Source: Rhodospirillales bacterium (GTDB lineage Bacteria > Pseudomonadota > Alphaproteobacteria > Acetobacterales > Acetobacteraceae). From it: 64,000 nt of DNA. Each line of letters begins with the position of its first letter. Positions within the stretch are counted from its first letter, which is position 1. The stretch covers positions 53,908 through 117,907 of the forward strand of contig CANFKS010000001.1 of NCBI GenBank assembly GCA_947447625.1. The letters run 5' to 3'. The translations under genes were made by a program, and so were the position numbers. The notes beneath the pieces were generated by a model. That model saw nothing but the letters and a program-made list of their open reading frames with translations. It ran no database searches and had not been told where the DNA came from. Shown here in pieces: positions 51,005-60,422 of this stretch.

Positions 51005-53910
51005 AGTGGTTCGGGCGGCGCGAGACGCACCAATCGGCGCGAACAGCAGAGGGAGGGCGGATCGACCGCAGCCGGACGGTGCGGTTCACGTTCGATGGGG
51101 CGCAGTTCACCGGACACCCCGGGGATAGCCTGGCTTCGGCGCTGCTGGCGCATGGGGTGCATCTGATGGGACGGTCGTTCAAATACCATCGGCCACGCGG
51201 GGTCTTGGCGGCAGGGTCGGAGGAGTCGAATGCGCTCGTGCATGTCGATCGCGGTGGCGGGCGGGAGACGCCGAATCTGCGGGCAACGCAGGTGGAGATC
51301 TATGAAGGGCTGAATGCGCGGAGCCAGAACCGGCACCCGTCGCTGGCGTTCGATTTGGGCAGCGCGGCAGGGTTGATGTCGCGGTTTTTGCCGGCGGGAT
51401 TCTACTACAAGACGTTCATGTGGCCGGCTTCGTTCTGGAGGCGGGTGTACGAGCCGGCGATCAGGGCGGCAGCCGGGTTGGGCGTGGCGCCGATGGATGC
51501 GGATCCAGACCGGTATTTGCGGCGCTATGCGCATTGCGAAACGCTGGTAATCGGGGCGGGGCCGGCCGGGGTTGCGGCGGCGCTGGACGCTGCGGCTGTG
51601 GGTGGGCGGGTGATCCTGTGCGATGAGCAGGCGGAGCTGGGCGGTTCGCTGCTGAGCGAGCCGCATGCCGTGATCGACGGATTGGCGGGGGCCGAGTGGC
51701 TGGCAGGGGCGTTGAGCGATCTCGCACGGCATCCAAATGTGACGCTCCTGCCGCGCTGCACGGCGTTCGGATGGTATCCCGACAACATGGTCGGCCTGGC
51801 TGAGCGCGTGACGGACCATCTCGCGACGCCGGGCGTGCATCAGCCGCGCGAGCGATTGTGGCAGGTTCGGGCCGGTGCGGTGGTCATCGCGGCGGGGGCG
51901 CATGAGCGACCGCTGGTGTTTCCGGACAATGACAGGCCCGGGATCATGCTTGCGGGCGCGGCGCGGGCGTATCTCAACCGCTACGGGGTGCGGCCCGGAC
52001 AGCGTGCGGTGATTGTCACGGCCTGCGACAGTGCATACGCGTGCGCGCTCGATCTGCATCGCGCAGGGGTGATGATTGCGGCAATTGCGGATATCCGGGC
52101 GGATGTAACGGGGCCGGCGGTGGAGGCGGTGCGGGCGGCGGGGCTGCTGGTGCGCACAGGGGTCTCAATCACCGGGAGCACCGGGCATCTGCGTGTGACG
52201 GGGGCGTTGTTCGGCACGGAATGGGTGGCCTGCGATACGATCCTGATGTCGGGCGGTTGGACGCCAAGCCTGCATATGCATTCGCAATCGCGCGGGAAAA
52301 TTCGGTTTGATGGCGCAAATTTTCTGCCTGAGGCGATGGCCGGGCAGCAGTCGGTCGGGTCCTGCGCGGGGGTGTTTGACCTAACCGGGTCTCTGCCGGG
52401 GCGCGTGGTCAGCGGGGTCATCGCGCCGCGTGGTGGTTTCGCCGGGCTGGTGCCGGGCGCCAAGGCGAAGCGGGCGTTCGTGGATTTCCAGAACGATGTG
52501 ACGGCGAAGGATCTGCTCCTGGCGACCCGGGAGGGGTTTCGCTCGATCGAGCATGTCAAGCGCTATACCACGACAGGGATGGCGACCGATCAGGGCAAGA
52601 CGTCCAATCTCAATGCGCTGGCGATCGTGGCAGACCAACTGGGAACAGCGATTCCGCATGTGGGGCTCACGACATTCCGCCCGCCCTACACGCCCGTCAC
52701 CTTCGGGACCATCGCAGGAACATCGCGCGGGGCGCTGTTCGATCCGGAGCGGCGGGCGCCGATGCATGACTGGGCGGTCAGCCGGGGGGCAGTGTTCGAG
52801 GATGTCGGGACCTGGAAGCGGGCGCATTGTTTTCCGGCGCCGGGCGAAGTCATGCACGAAACGCTCGCGCGGGAGTGCCGCGCAGTACGGACCGAGGCAG
52901 GGATTTTCGACGCCTCGACACTGGGCAAGATCGAGGTCGTCGGGCCCGATGCAGCAGAATTCCTCAACCGGCTTTACACGAACGCCTGGCTGACGCTTGG
53001 GGTCGGGCGGTGTCGCTACGGGTTGATGCTGTCGGAGGCCGGGTTCGTGATGGATGACGGCGTGGTCGGGCGGATCGCGGAGGACCGCTTCCATGTCACA
53101 ACCACGACGGGTGGGGCACCGCGCGTGTTGAACCATATGGAGGATTATCTTCAGACGGAGTTCCCGGAGTTGCGGGTATGGTTGACGAGCACGACCGAGC
53201 AGTGGGCGACGATCGCGGTGCAGGGGCCGAGGGCGCGCGATATCCTTGCACCGCATGTGACCGGGATCGATCTCGCACACGCCGCATTCCCGCATATGAG
53301 TGTGCGCGAGGGGCGGATTTGCGGGGTGCCGACGCGGCTGTTCCGAGTCAGTTTCACAGGGGAACTGGGGTTCGAGATCAATGTGCCGGCGGATTATGGT
53401 CCGGCGGTTTGGCGTGCATTGATGGCGTCGGGCCACCTCACGCCGTATGGCACCGAGACGATGCATGTGCTGCGGGCCGAAAAGGGGTTCGTGATCGTGG
53501 GGCAGGAGACCGATGGGACAGTGACGCCGGACGATCTGGGCCTGTGCAGGATGATCGCGCGCTCGAAGCGGGATTTTGTCGGCAAGCGGTCGTTGCGGCG
53601 GCCCGACATGCTGGTGGCCAATCGCAAGCAGTTGGTGGGGCTGTTGACCGATGATCCGAGCACTGTGCTGGAGGAGGGCGCGCAGATCGTAGAGGACCCG
53701 GGCCAGCCCGTGCCGATGCGCATGATCGGGCATGTCACGTCATCCTACCCGAGCGCGACCCTTGGGCATTCAATCGCGCTGGCACTGGTGGAGGCGGGGC
53801 GCTCCCGCATGGGCACGGTGCTGCATGTGCCTATGCCGGAGCGCATGATTGCCGTGCGCGTGGTGGAACCGGTGTTCTACGACAAGGCGGGAGCACGCCT
53901 TGATGGTTGA
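51001..53910 (+). CDS. soxA: Sarcosine oxidase subunit alpha
   Basis: The 969-residue subunit has an N-terminal 2Fe-2S-ferredoxin-like fold without the cluster cysteines (PGDSLASALLAHGVHLMGRS near 40), a NAD-binding domain (LVIGAGPAGVAAALDAA near 180) and a C-terminal aminomethyltransferase (GcvT-like) domain from about residue 600 that binds folate (RLYTNAWLTLGVGRCRYGLM near 655, FTGELGFEINVPADYG near 785). It completes the transfer of the sarcosine methyl carbon to 5,10-methylene-THF. Its stop overlaps soxG by 8 bases. Confidence 0.95.
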   Translation: MKWFGRRETHQSARTAEGGRIDRSRTVRFTFDGAQFTGHPGDSLASALLAHGVHLMGRSFKYHRPRGVLAAGSEESNALVHVDRGGGRETPNLRATQVEIYEGLNARSQNRHPSLAFDLGSAAGLMSRFLPAGFYYKTFMWPASFWRRVYEPAIRAAAGLGVAPMDADPDRYLRRYAHCETLVIGAGPAGVAAALDAAAVGGRVILCDEQAELGGSLLSEPHAVIDGLAGAEWLAGALSDLARHPNVTLLPRCTAFGWYPDNMVGLAERVTDHLATPGVHQPRERLWQVRAGAVVIAAGAHERPLVFPDNDRPGIMLAGAARAYLNRYGVRPGQRAVIVTACDSAYACALDLHRAGVMIAAIADIRADVTGPAVEAVRAAGLLVRTGVSITGSTGHLRVTGALFGTEWVACDTILMSGGWTPSLHMHSQSRGKIRFDGANFLPEAMAGQQSVGSCAGVFDLTGSLPGRVVSGVIAPRGGFAGLVPGAKAKRAFVDFQNDVTAKDLLLATREGFRSIEHVKRYTTTGMATDQGKTSNLNALAIVADQLGTAIPHVGLTTFRPPYTPVTFGTIAGTSRGALFDPERRAPMHDWAVSRGAVFEDVGTWKRAHCFPAPGEVMHETLARECRAVRTEAGIFDASTLGKIEVVGPDAAEFLNRLYTNAWLTLGVGRCRYGLMLSEAGFVMDDGVVGRIAEDRFHVTTTTGGAPRVLNHMEDYLQTEFPELRVWLTSTTEQWATIAVQGPRARDILAPHVTGIDLAHAAFPHMSVREGRICGVPTRLFRVSFTGELGFEINVPADYGPAVWRALMASGHLTPYGTETMHVLRAEKGFVIVGQETDGTVTPDDLGLCRMIARSKRDFVGKRSLRRPDMLVANRKQLVGLLTDDPSTVLEEGAQIVEDPGQPVPMRMIGHVTSSYPSATLGHSIALALVEAGRSRMGTVLHVPMPERMIAVRVVEPVFYDKAGARLDG

Positions 53911-54412
53911 GCGGACCTCATCATTGACCGGGCTTACGCCGGTGCCAGGGCTTGTGGCGCTGCCGCCCGCGACACGGATCAGCCTGCGCAGCAGCGATGT
54001 CGCGGCGCTGGGGATCGCGGGCGTGGGCGCGATCAATACCGCTGTTGTGAGCGGAGTGACGGCGGCGTTGCATTTGGGACCCGACGAGTGGCTCGTCATT
54101 GCGCCTGAGGCACAGGGCGCGGCGCTCATGGCCGGGGCGGCGGCCCGCTTTGCAAGTGCGGTCGATGTGTCACACCGCAGCGTGGGGATCGAGGTTTCGG
54201 GCCCCCATGTGATCGAGATGCTGGCGGCGTTTGTTGCTCTCGATCTCGCCGAGGCGGCGTTTCCGTGCGGGATGGCGACGCGAACGCTGTTCGGCAAGGC
54301 CGAGATCATTCTCTGGCGGATCGCAGTGCGGACGTTCCGTATCGAGGTCTGGCGGTCCTTCGCGCCGTATGTCTGGCAGTGTCTCGAGGAATCCGGGCGC
54401 GAATTCACCTGA
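53903..54412 (+). CDS. soxG: Sarcosine oxidase subunit gamma
   Basis: The 169-residue subunit has the GcvT-like beta pattern of SoxG: ALHLGPDEWLVIAP near residue 55, AVDVSHRSVGIEVSG near 85, FPCGMATRTLFGKAEIILWR and FRIEVWRSFAPYVWQCLEE at the C-terminus. I chose the ATG at 53903, inside the last codons of soxA, giving MVERTSSLTGL; the frame is open further upstream but antiparallel support is lacking there. It completes the soxBDAG set. No glyA, folate-ligase or other one-carbon genes accompany it here. Confidence 0.93.
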   Translation: MVERTSSLTGLTPVPGLVALPPATRISLRSSDVAALGIAGVGAINTAVVSGVTAALHLGPDEWLVIAPEAQGAALMAGAAARFASAVDVSHRSVGIEVSGPHVIEMLAAFVALDLAEAAFPCGMATRTLFGKAEIILWRIAVRTFRIEVWRSFAPYVWQCLEESGREFT

Positions 54413-54413
54413 C

Positions 54414-54437
54414 CGGAACCTGCTCAAATGGGTTCCG
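54414..54437. terminator. Hairpin terminator candidate after soxG
   Basis: CGGAACC (54414-54420) pairs with GGTTCCG (54431-54437) around a 10-base loop, just after the soxG stop and before the end of the convergent exported-protein gene. A CGCTTT stretch follows. Weak to moderate support. Confidence 0.45.
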
Positions 54438-54471
54438 CGCTTTCCCGACAGAGAACACGCCCAAAAAGAAC

Positions 54472-54762
54472 TCAGCCAATCCGCCCCCACGCCCGACCCG
54501 TGTTCGTCGGGCACGAACAGGGTTCACCGCGCGGGCCAGGCTGGTCGAGCGGGCAAACATAGGCGCCGGCATAACATCCTGCGCCCGAAGGGACCCAGCG
54601 CGGCACATAGTCGTAGCCATACGGCGGGGCATAATAAACCGGAGGCGGGATCACGACGACAACGCCCGGCCCCCACCATCCGCCATGACGCCAGGCCTGC
54701 GCGGACCCGGGAACAAGGGCGGCAAGGGTGATCGCGAGCACAAGCAACAGACGGTCGGGCAT
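54472..54762 (-). CDS. Small exported protein with Tyr/Pro-rich segment
   Basis: The 96-residue protein has a signal peptide (MPDRLLLVLAITLAALVPGSAQA). The mature part is rich in Gly, Pro and Tyr (GGWWGPGVVVVIPPPVYYAPP) with Cys residues near the end (GAGCYAGAYVCPL and PCSC). This Tyr/Pro-rich exported type is common and functionally unassigned in acetic acid bacteria. GGAGGA 7 bases before the ATG is a strong start. It is convergent with soxG and divergent from the helicase gene. Confidence 0.65.
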   Translation of the reverse strand: MPDRLLLVLAITLAALVPGSAQAWRHGGWWGPGVVVVIPPPVYYAPPYGYDYVPRWVPSGAGCYAGAYVCPLDQPGPRGEPCSCPTNTGRAWGRIG

Positions 54763-54960
54763 CACAAACTCCTCCAATCTCCTCCCCCCCTGATAGACCC
54801 TATCGCGCGGGGTCGCACCACGGCTTACGGAAAATTCATCGGCTGGACTTCGGCACGAAAGACACGGTGCGGACCGGAAGCGTCGACGCGCCCCGGCCAT
54901 GCCGCCGGAAAGCTTGACTTTCATCCCCGGTTTGAAGATATCCGCTCGCGCGCGCGCTCA

Positions 54961-54996
54961 GTTGCGTGCCCGCTGCCACGCGCCGCAACCGGCGCG
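54961..54996 (+). promoter_or_regulatory. Two mutually exclusive hairpins in the helicase leader
   Basis: GTTGCG (54961-54966) can pair with CGCAAC (54984-54989). Alternatively CGCGCC (54979-54984) can pair with GGCGCG (54991-54996). The two stems share bases and cannot form together. They lie in the 5' leader of the DEAD-box helicase gene, followed by GAGGT and a 6-codon frame. This is the layout expected of a switch or cold-sensitive leader, but it is unproven. Confidence 0.35.
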
Positions 54997-55014
54997 GATC
55001 CAGAGGTAGCTGCC

Positions 55015-55035
55015 ATGAAAGCACACTTCGTTTGA
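55015..55035 (+). CDS. Six-residue leader peptide overlapping the helicase start
   Basis: ATG at 55015 begins the tiny frame MKAHFV, stop TGA at 55033-55035, preceded by GAGGT about 7 bases away. Its stop overlaps the probable TTG start of the helicase (55032-55034), so translation of the leader could re-initiate into the helicase. Alternatively this ATG and the helicase frame are joined by a sequence error or programmed frameshift. Confidence 0.35.
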   Translation: MKAHFV

Positions 55036-57026
55036 CCAACACTCTGCCGCTGCCTGAAACTGACCCCGCCCCCGCGGACTCGACCGTAAACGCCGAGGCC
55101 CCGATCGCCGGAACTGCCGTGGTGCCTGAGGCGGCGCCCGCGACGATCGACGCTCCTCCGATCACGGGTGGCACGCTCGAAGACGCGCTCTCAGAGCTCC
55201 CCCCGGTCGCGGCGGTTACCGCCGAAGACGGTGAGGACGGCGAGCCTGAAACGGAAGCCGCAGCGGCCCCTGCGCTGCCCACATTCGAGGAACTCGGCCT
55301 CTCCGAGCCGATCCTGCGCGCCGTCCTCGAAAAGGGCTACAACACGCCCACGCCGATCCAGACCCAGGCGATCCCGGCCGTACTCGCCGGGCGCGACGTT
55401 CTGGGTTGCGCCCAGACCGGCACCGGCAAGACGGCCGGCTTCACGCTGCCAATGCTCGACATCCTCTCCGGCAGCCGCGCCCGGGCCCGCATGCCGCGCA
55501 GCCTGATCCTCGAACCGACCCGCGAACTGGCCCTCCAGGTCGCGGAAAACTTCGTCGAATACGGCAAGTATCTTAAGCTAACCCACGCCCTGATCATCGG
55601 CGGCGAAAGCATGTCCGACCAGAAGGACGTGCTGATGCGCGGTGTCGACGTGCTGATCGCAACGCCGGGCCGCCTGATGGACATGTTCGAGCGCGGCTCG
55701 ATCCTTCTGTCGGACTGCAAGGTGCTGGTCATCGACGAAGCCGACCGGATGCTTGACATGGGCTTCATCCCCGACGTCGAGAAAATCGTCTCCCTTCTGC
55801 CGGCCAACCGCCAGACGCTGTTTTTCAGCGCGACGATGGCCCCGGAAATTCGCCGCCTGGCGGATGCATTCCTGCAGAACCCCAAGGAAATCACGGTCTC
55901 CAAGCCAGCCTCGGTCGCCACAACGATCACCGAGGGCATGACGCTGGTCGCCGAAATCGACAAGCGCGAGGCATTGCGCCGGTTGATCCGCTCCGAGGAA
56001 GTGCAGAACGCGCTGATCTTCTGCAACCGCAAAAAGGACGTGGACATCCTTTATAAGTCGCTCACGCGGCATAAGTTCAGCGTCGGTATGCTGCATGGCG
56101 ATATGACGCAGTCGCTCCGCTTCTCCACGCTCGAGAAGTTCAAGGCCGGCGAAATCCGCCTGCTCTGCTGCTCTGATGTCGCGGCCCGCGGCATCGACAT
56201 CGGCGGACTGAGCCACGTGTTCAATTTCGACGTGCCGATCCATGCCGAGGACTACGTTCATCGCATCGGCCGCACCGGCCGCGCCGGGCGCGAGGGCCGT
56301 GCCTTCACCCTCGCCACGCCCGAGGAGCGCCTCGCCGCCGAAGCCATCGAAAAGCTGATCGGCCACCCGATTCCGCGCATCGCCGTCGAAGGGCTCGATG
56401 TGGTCGATTGGGCCGAAGGTGACGGCAAGCGCCGCGGCCGTGGTCGCGGCAAGCCGGCCGCCAGCACCGCCCCCCCCGTTGCCAAGCCCGCGCCGCGAGG
56501 CCGTGCGCCAAAGGCCGCCAAGCCGGTCGTCGAGGCCGATGCGCCGCTGCTCGACACCGCCGAGGTGCTCGCCGTTCCCGCCGAAGCCCCGGCCGAGGCC
56601 CCGAAATCGGGCCGCCAGCGCCGCATCCCACGCGGCCATGCCAAACCCGCGCCCCTGGTGCAGGAGCAGCCCGACCTCGTCGAGGCGCCCGTCGAATTTC
56701 AGGAGCCGATGCCCCTGCCGCCGCGCCCGGACCGCTCCCATCACCGCAACGAAGCCCGCACCGACCGCCCCCGCGAGGACCGTCCCCGCGAGGACCGTCC
56801 CCGCGAAGACCGCCCCCGTGAGGATCGCCCCCGCGACCGGGATCGCGAGGACCGTCCCCGCGACCGGGATCGCGACCGTGACGACCGGCACCGCCGTGGC
56901 CGCCGCGACGACGATCTCGGCCCGTCCGTACTCGGTTTCGGCGATGACGTTCCCGCTTTCATGCTCATCCCGGCCCGCTCCAAGCGCCTGGCCGCACAAG
57001 CCATCGACGATTCGGAGGCCCAATGA
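55032..57026 (+). CDS. DEAD-box RNA helicase with basic/acidic repeat tail
   Basis: From the TTG at 55032, 664 residues. An acidic Pro/Ala/Glu-rich N-terminal extension (1-85) precedes the helicase core: Q motif [13 protein letters not shown] near 106, Walker A AQTGTGKT near 126, [12 protein letters not shown] box VIDEADRML near 234, SAT motif FFSATM near 264 and [11 protein letters not shown] near 409. The C-terminal 200 residues are low-complexity: Lys/Arg/Gly, then five RPRED-type units and RD repeats (56755-56890) that likely bind RNA. No in-frame ATG exists before the core, so a TTG (here) or GTG is used. It overlaps gcdH as ATGA. Confidence 0.88.
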   Translation: MTNTLPLPETDPAPADSTVNAEAPIAGTAVVPEAAPATIDAPPITGGTLEDALSELPPVAAVTAEDGEDGEPETEAAAAPALPTFEELGLSEPILRAVLEKGYNTPTPIQTQAIPAVLAGRDVLGCAQTGTGKTAGFTLPMLDILSGSRARARMPRSLILEPTRELALQVAENFVEYGKYLKLTHALIIGGESMSDQKDVLMRGVDVLIATPGRLMDMFERGSILLSDCKVLVIDEADRMLDMGFIPDVEKIVSLLPANRQTLFFSATMAPEIRRLADAFLQNPKEITVSKPASVATTITEGMTLVAEIDKREALRRLIRSEEVQNALIFCNRKKDVDILYKSLTRHKFSVGMLHGDMTQSLRFSTLEKFKAGEIRLLCCSDVAARGIDIGGLSHVFNFDVPIHAEDYVHRIGRTGRAGREGRAFTLATPEERLAAEAIEKLIGHPIPRIAVEGLDVVDWAEGDGKRRGRGRGKPAASTAPPVAKPAPRGRAPKAAKPVVEADAPLLDTAEVLAVPAEAPAEAPKSGRQRRIPRGHAKPAPLVQEQPDLVEAPVEFQEPMPLPPRPDRSHHRNEARTDRPREDRPREDRPREDRPREDRPRDRDREDRPRDRDRDRDDRHRRGRRDDDLGPSVLGFGDDVPAFMLIPARSKRLAAQAIDDSEAQ

Positions 57027-58231
57027 ACGTCATCTCCGCACCGAGCCGGAAGGGCAAGTTCGCCCCCTTCAAGTGGGACGACGCTCTCATGCTCGAAACC
57101 CAGCTCACCGAGGACGAGCGCGCCATCCGCGACGCGGCGCATGCGTTCTGCCAGGAAAAGCTGTTCCCGCGCGTGCTCATGGCCAACCGCAATGAGCATT
57201 TCGACCGCGAGATCATGAACGAATTCGGCGACATGGGTTTCCTTGGCGCCACGCTGTCGAGCCATGGCTGCGCCGACGTCGGCTATGTCGCCTACGGCCT
57301 GATCTCCCGCGAAGTGGAGCGTGTCGACAGCGGCTATCGCAGCGCTTTCTCGGTGCAGTCGAGCCTGGTGATGTATCCGATCTACGCCTTCGGCTCGGAA
57401 GCCACCAAGGACAAGTACCTGCCCAAGCTGCGCACGGGCGAATTCGTCGGCTGCTTCGGCCTGACCGAGCCCGACGGCGGCTCCGACCCCGGCTCCATGC
57501 GCACCCGCGCCAAGGCGGTCGATGGCGGCTATCTGCTGAATGGCAATAAAACCTGGATCAGCAACGCCCCGATCGCCGACGTGTTCGTGGTCTGGGCCAA
57601 GGACGATGCCGGCGACATCCGCGGCTTCGTGCTCGAAAAAGGCATGCCGGGCCTGACCGCGCCCAAGATCGAGGGCAAATTCAGCCTGCGCGCCTCCTGC
57701 ACCGGCATGATCCTCATGCAGGACGTGTTCGTGCCGGCCGAGAACATGTTCCCTGAAGTCAAGGGTCTGCGTGGTCCGTTCTCCTGCCTCAACAATGCGC
57801 GCTACGGAATCTCCTGGGGCGCGCTCGGCGCCGCCGAGTTCTGCTGGCACGCCGCGCGCACCTACACGCTCGATCGCAATCTGTTCGGCCGCCCGCTCGC
57901 CGCCACGCAGCTCATCCAGAAAAAACTGGCCGACATGCAGACCGAAATCACGCTCGGCTTGCAATCCGTGCTGCGCCTCGGCCGCCTGATGGACGAAGGC
58001 CAGGCAGCGCCCGAGATGATTTCCCTGTGCAAGCGCAACTCCTGCGGCAAGTCCCTCGACATCGCCCGCCTCGCCCGTGACATGCACGGCGGCAACGGCA
58101 TCGTCGACGAATACCACGTCATCCGTCACGTCATGAACCTTGAGACCGTCAACACCTACGAGGGCACCCACGACGTCCACGCCTTGATCCTCGGCCGCGC
58201 CCAGACCGGCATTGCTGCCTTCGGTGCCTGA
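57023..58231 (+). CDS. gcdH: Glutaryl-CoA dehydrogenase
   Basis: The 402-residue acyl-CoA dehydrogenase has the GCDH features: [19 protein letters not shown] near residue 148, [41 protein letters not shown] and the C-terminal [20 protein letters not shown], whose TYEGT holds the catalytic Glu. It oxidises and decarboxylates glutaryl-CoA to crotonyl-CoA in lysine/tryptophan breakdown, with electrons going to ETF and ETF-QO. Its ATG overlaps the helicase stop, an unusual partner for it. Confidence 0.93.
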   Translation: MNVISAPSRKGKFAPFKWDDALMLETQLTEDERAIRDAAHAFCQEKLFPRVLMANRNEHFDREIMNEFGDMGFLGATLSSHGCADVGYVAYGLISREVERVDSGYRSAFSVQSSLVMYPIYAFGSEATKDKYLPKLRTGEFVGCFGLTEPDGGSDPGSMRTRAKAVDGGYLLNGNKTWISNAPIADVFVVWAKDDAGDIRGFVLEKGMPGLTAPKIEGKFSLRASCTGMILMQDVFVPAENMFPEVKGLRGPFSCLNNARYGISWGALGAAEFCWHAARTYTLDRNLFGRPLAATQLIQKKLADMQTEITLGLQSVLRLGRLMDEGQAAPEMISLCKRNSCGKSLDIARLARDMHGGNGIVDEYHVIRHVMNLETVNTYEGTHDVHALILGRAQTGIAAFGA

Positions 58232-59510
58232 TACCCCCGAGGCTGTCCCCGATTTTGTCACCATCTCGCGCATCGGCGCGGATGGTGACGGTATTGCCGC
58301 GGGCACGTCCGACAAACCGCGCTATTTCCCGTTCACGCTGCCAGGCGAAGACGTCAGCCTCGCCACGCCCCCGATCCTGCTCACCACCAGCATCGACCGC
58401 GTCGCGCCACCCTGCCCGCATTTCGGCACCTGCGGCGGCTGCACGCTGCAACACTGGCGCGACGAGCCCTACGCCGCATGGAAAGCAAGCCTCCTCGCTG
58501 ACGCCCTGCGCCGCGCCGGGTTCGACCCGTCGACCAGCGGGGAGGCGCCCATCGCCCCCCTCGTGCGCACCCCGCCCGAGGCCCGCCGGCGCATTGACCT
58601 CGCCATCCGCCGTCATGGCGGCACCCTCACCGTCGGCCTGCACAAGCGCGGCAGCAGCACCGACATCATCGACCTCGAAGCCTGCACCATTCTGCACCCC
58701 ACCCTCGCCGGCCTGATCGCGCCGCTGCGCCAGATGCTGCGCAGCCTCGCCACCTTCAAACGCGAAGGCTCAGCCGTGCTCAACCTCCTCGACACCGGTC
58801 CCGATCTTCTCCTGCGCACCGACGCGCCGGCCACCACAGGTGACCGCGTCCGCCTCGCAGCCTTTGCTGCGACCCACGGTATCCCGCGCATCGCGCTCGC
58901 CATCGGCATCGGCAAACTGCCCCCCGAAATCGCCAGCCAACACAGCCGCCCCAGCGTCATCTTCGACGGCACGCCCGTCACCCCGCCGCCCGGCGCCTTC
59001 CTGCAAGCCAGCGCCCCCGCCGAGGCCGCCATCCGCGCCGCCGTCCTCGCCGGCCTGCCCACCAAACTCACCTCGAAATCCCGCTTCGCCGAACTCTATG
59101 CCGGCAACGGCACCCTGACCTTCGCCCTCTCCAACAGTGCCCGGGTCGACGCCTTCGAGGGCGACGCCGCTGCCGCCGCCGGGCTTCGCGATGGCGTCAA
59201 TGCCGCCGCCCGCGCCGGCCGCATCGCCGTCCACACCCGCGACCTCACGCGCCAACCTCTCAGCGTGAAAGACTTCGCCGCCTTCGCCGCGGTCATTCTC
59301 GACCCCCCCTTCGCCGGCGCCGGCCCACAAATGGCAACCCTCGCGGCCTCTGCCGTCAAACGCGTCATCTACGTCTCCTGCAATCCGGCCGCCCTGGCCC
59401 GCGAAGCCCGCTTGCTGCATGACGCCGGATTCAAACTCCTTTCCGCCACACCGGTGGACCAGTTCCTGTGGTCAGCCAGGCTCGAAGCGGTCTGCGTTTT
59501 CGGACGATAA
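58224..59510 (+). CDS. RNA m5U methyltransferase, TrmA/RlmD family
   Basis: The 428-residue protein has an N-terminal Fe-S Cys motif ([15 protein letters not shown] near residue 68), the SAM-binding region [15 protein letters not shown] near 290, the catalytic aspartate strand [11 protein letters not shown] near 357 and the nucleophile Cys in [11 protein letters not shown] near 380. Which RNA (23S U1939, U747 or tRNA) is methylated cannot be told. The TRAM-like N-terminus is short. I chose the GTG at 58224, overlapping the gcdH stop by 8 bases; a TTG at 58212 is possible. Confidence 0.88.
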   Translation: MPDTPEAVPDFVTISRIGADGDGIAAGTSDKPRYFPFTLPGEDVSLATPPILLTTSIDRVAPPCPHFGTCGGCTLQHWRDEPYAAWKASLLADALRRAGFDPSTSGEAPIAPLVRTPPEARRRIDLAIRRHGGTLTVGLHKRGSSTDIIDLEACTILHPTLAGLIAPLRQMLRSLATFKREGSAVLNLLDTGPDLLLRTDAPATTGDRVRLAAFAATHGIPRIALAIGIGKLPPEIASQHSRPSVIFDGTPVTPPPGAFLQASAPAEAAIRAAVLAGLPTKLTSKSRFAELYAGNGTLTFALSNSARVDAFEGDAAAAAGLRDGVNAAARAGRIAVHTRDLTRQPLSVKDFAAFAAVILDPPFAGAGPQMATLAASAVKRVIYVSCNPAALAREARLLHDAGFKLLSATPVDQFLWSARLEAVCVFGR

Positions 59511-59516
59511 GGGCTC

Positions 59517-59549
59517 GGGGGCTTCTTTTGCGCAAAAGAGGAAGCCCCC
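59517..59549. terminator. Hairpin after the RNA methyltransferase gene
   Basis: GGGGGCTTC (59517-59525) pairs with GAAGCCCCC (59541-59549), with an inner TTTTGCGCAAAA helix (59526-59537). It begins 6 bases after the methyltransferase stop. Same AT-core, GCTTC/GAAGC-ended family as the hairpins near 6.4-6.5 kb. Confidence 0.6.
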
Positions 59550-59621
59550 TCCCCTTCCCGCCTTGACGCCCACCCCCTCCCGCCGTTCCATGCTGCGCAA
59601 CGACGCTGGAGCTCCCGTACC

Positions 59622-60422
59622 ATGAACGCCATCACCGACCTCGGCAGCCGCACCGGCCTCGCCGAACGCCTGCGCATCCGCTCCGGCGCCTTCGCCGGAC
59701 AGACCTCCGGCCTCGCCCCCGGCAACGTGCAGGCCAACCTCGCCATTCTCCCCGCCGCCCTCGCCGGTGATTTCCTGCGCTTCGCCCACGCCAACCCCAA
59801 GCCTTGCCCCGTCCTTGCCGTCGCCGAACCCGGCAACCCCCACATTCCCGCCATCGGCCGCGACCTCGACATCCGCACCGACATCCCGCGCTACCGCGTC
59901 TGGCGCCATGGCGAACTCGTCGAGGAATGCACGGACATCTCGCATCTCTGGCGCGATGACCTGGTCAGCTTCCCCATCGGCTGCTCCTTCTCCTTCGAAG
60001 AAGCGCTCATCGAAGATGGCATCGAAGTCCGCCACATCGCCTGCGGCTCCAACGTGCCGATGTATCGCACCAACATCGCCTGCACACCGGCCGGCATTTT
60101 CCGCGGCCCCATGGTCGTCTCCATGCGCCCGATGTCACCCAGGGATGCCATCCGCGCCGTCCAAATCACCTCGCGCTTCCCCTCCGTCCACGGCGCGCCC
60201 GTCCATATCGGCCTGCCCGGCCTCCTCGGCATCAAGGATCTCGACAAGCCCGACTATGGCGACCCCGTCCCCATCGGTGCGAACGAACTCCCAGTCTTCT
60301 GGGCCTGCGGCGTCACCCCGCAAGCCGTCATCGCCGAGACCAAGCCCGAACTCTGCATCACCCATGCGCCAGGCTGCATGCTCATCACCGACCTGCGCAA
60401 CAGCAACCTCGCTGCTCTCTAA
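59622..60422 (+). CDS. D-glutamate cyclase family (DUF1445), N-terminal half
   Basis: The 266-residue protein matches DUF1445: [23 protein letters not shown] near residue 20 (split for length), [20 protein letters not shown] near 115, [15 protein letters not shown] and [20 protein letters not shown] near 190. In humans this domain is fused to the next gene's domain in D-glutamate cyclase (DGLUCY), which converts D-glutamate to 5-oxo-D-proline. The GTG of the next gene begins directly after this stop, so the two halves are made together. Confidence 0.9.
   Translation: MNAITDLGSRTGLAERLRIRSGAFAGQTSGLAPGNVQANLAILPAALAGDFLRFAHANPKPCPVLAVAEPGNPHIPAIGRDLDIRTDIPRYRVWRHGELVEECTDISHLWRDDLVSFPIGCSFSFEEALIEDGIEVRHIACGSNVPMYRTNIACTPAGIFRGPMVVSMRPMSPRDAIRAVQITSRFPSVHGAPVHIGLPGLLGIKDLDKPDYGDPVPIGANELPVFWACGVTPQAVIAETKPELCITHAPGCMLITDLRNSNLAAL

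Noticed and set aside
50917-52059. A 380-codon minus-strand frame opposite soxD/soxA.
   Set aside because: Arg/Pro/His-rich antisense shadow without motifs; soxA is certain on the other strand.
56755-56890. Short tandem DNA repeats resembling a CRISPR or minisatellite.
   Set aside because: They encode RPRED/RD units inside the helicase tail, in frame, with no spacers; no CRISPR array or cas gene was seen in the window.
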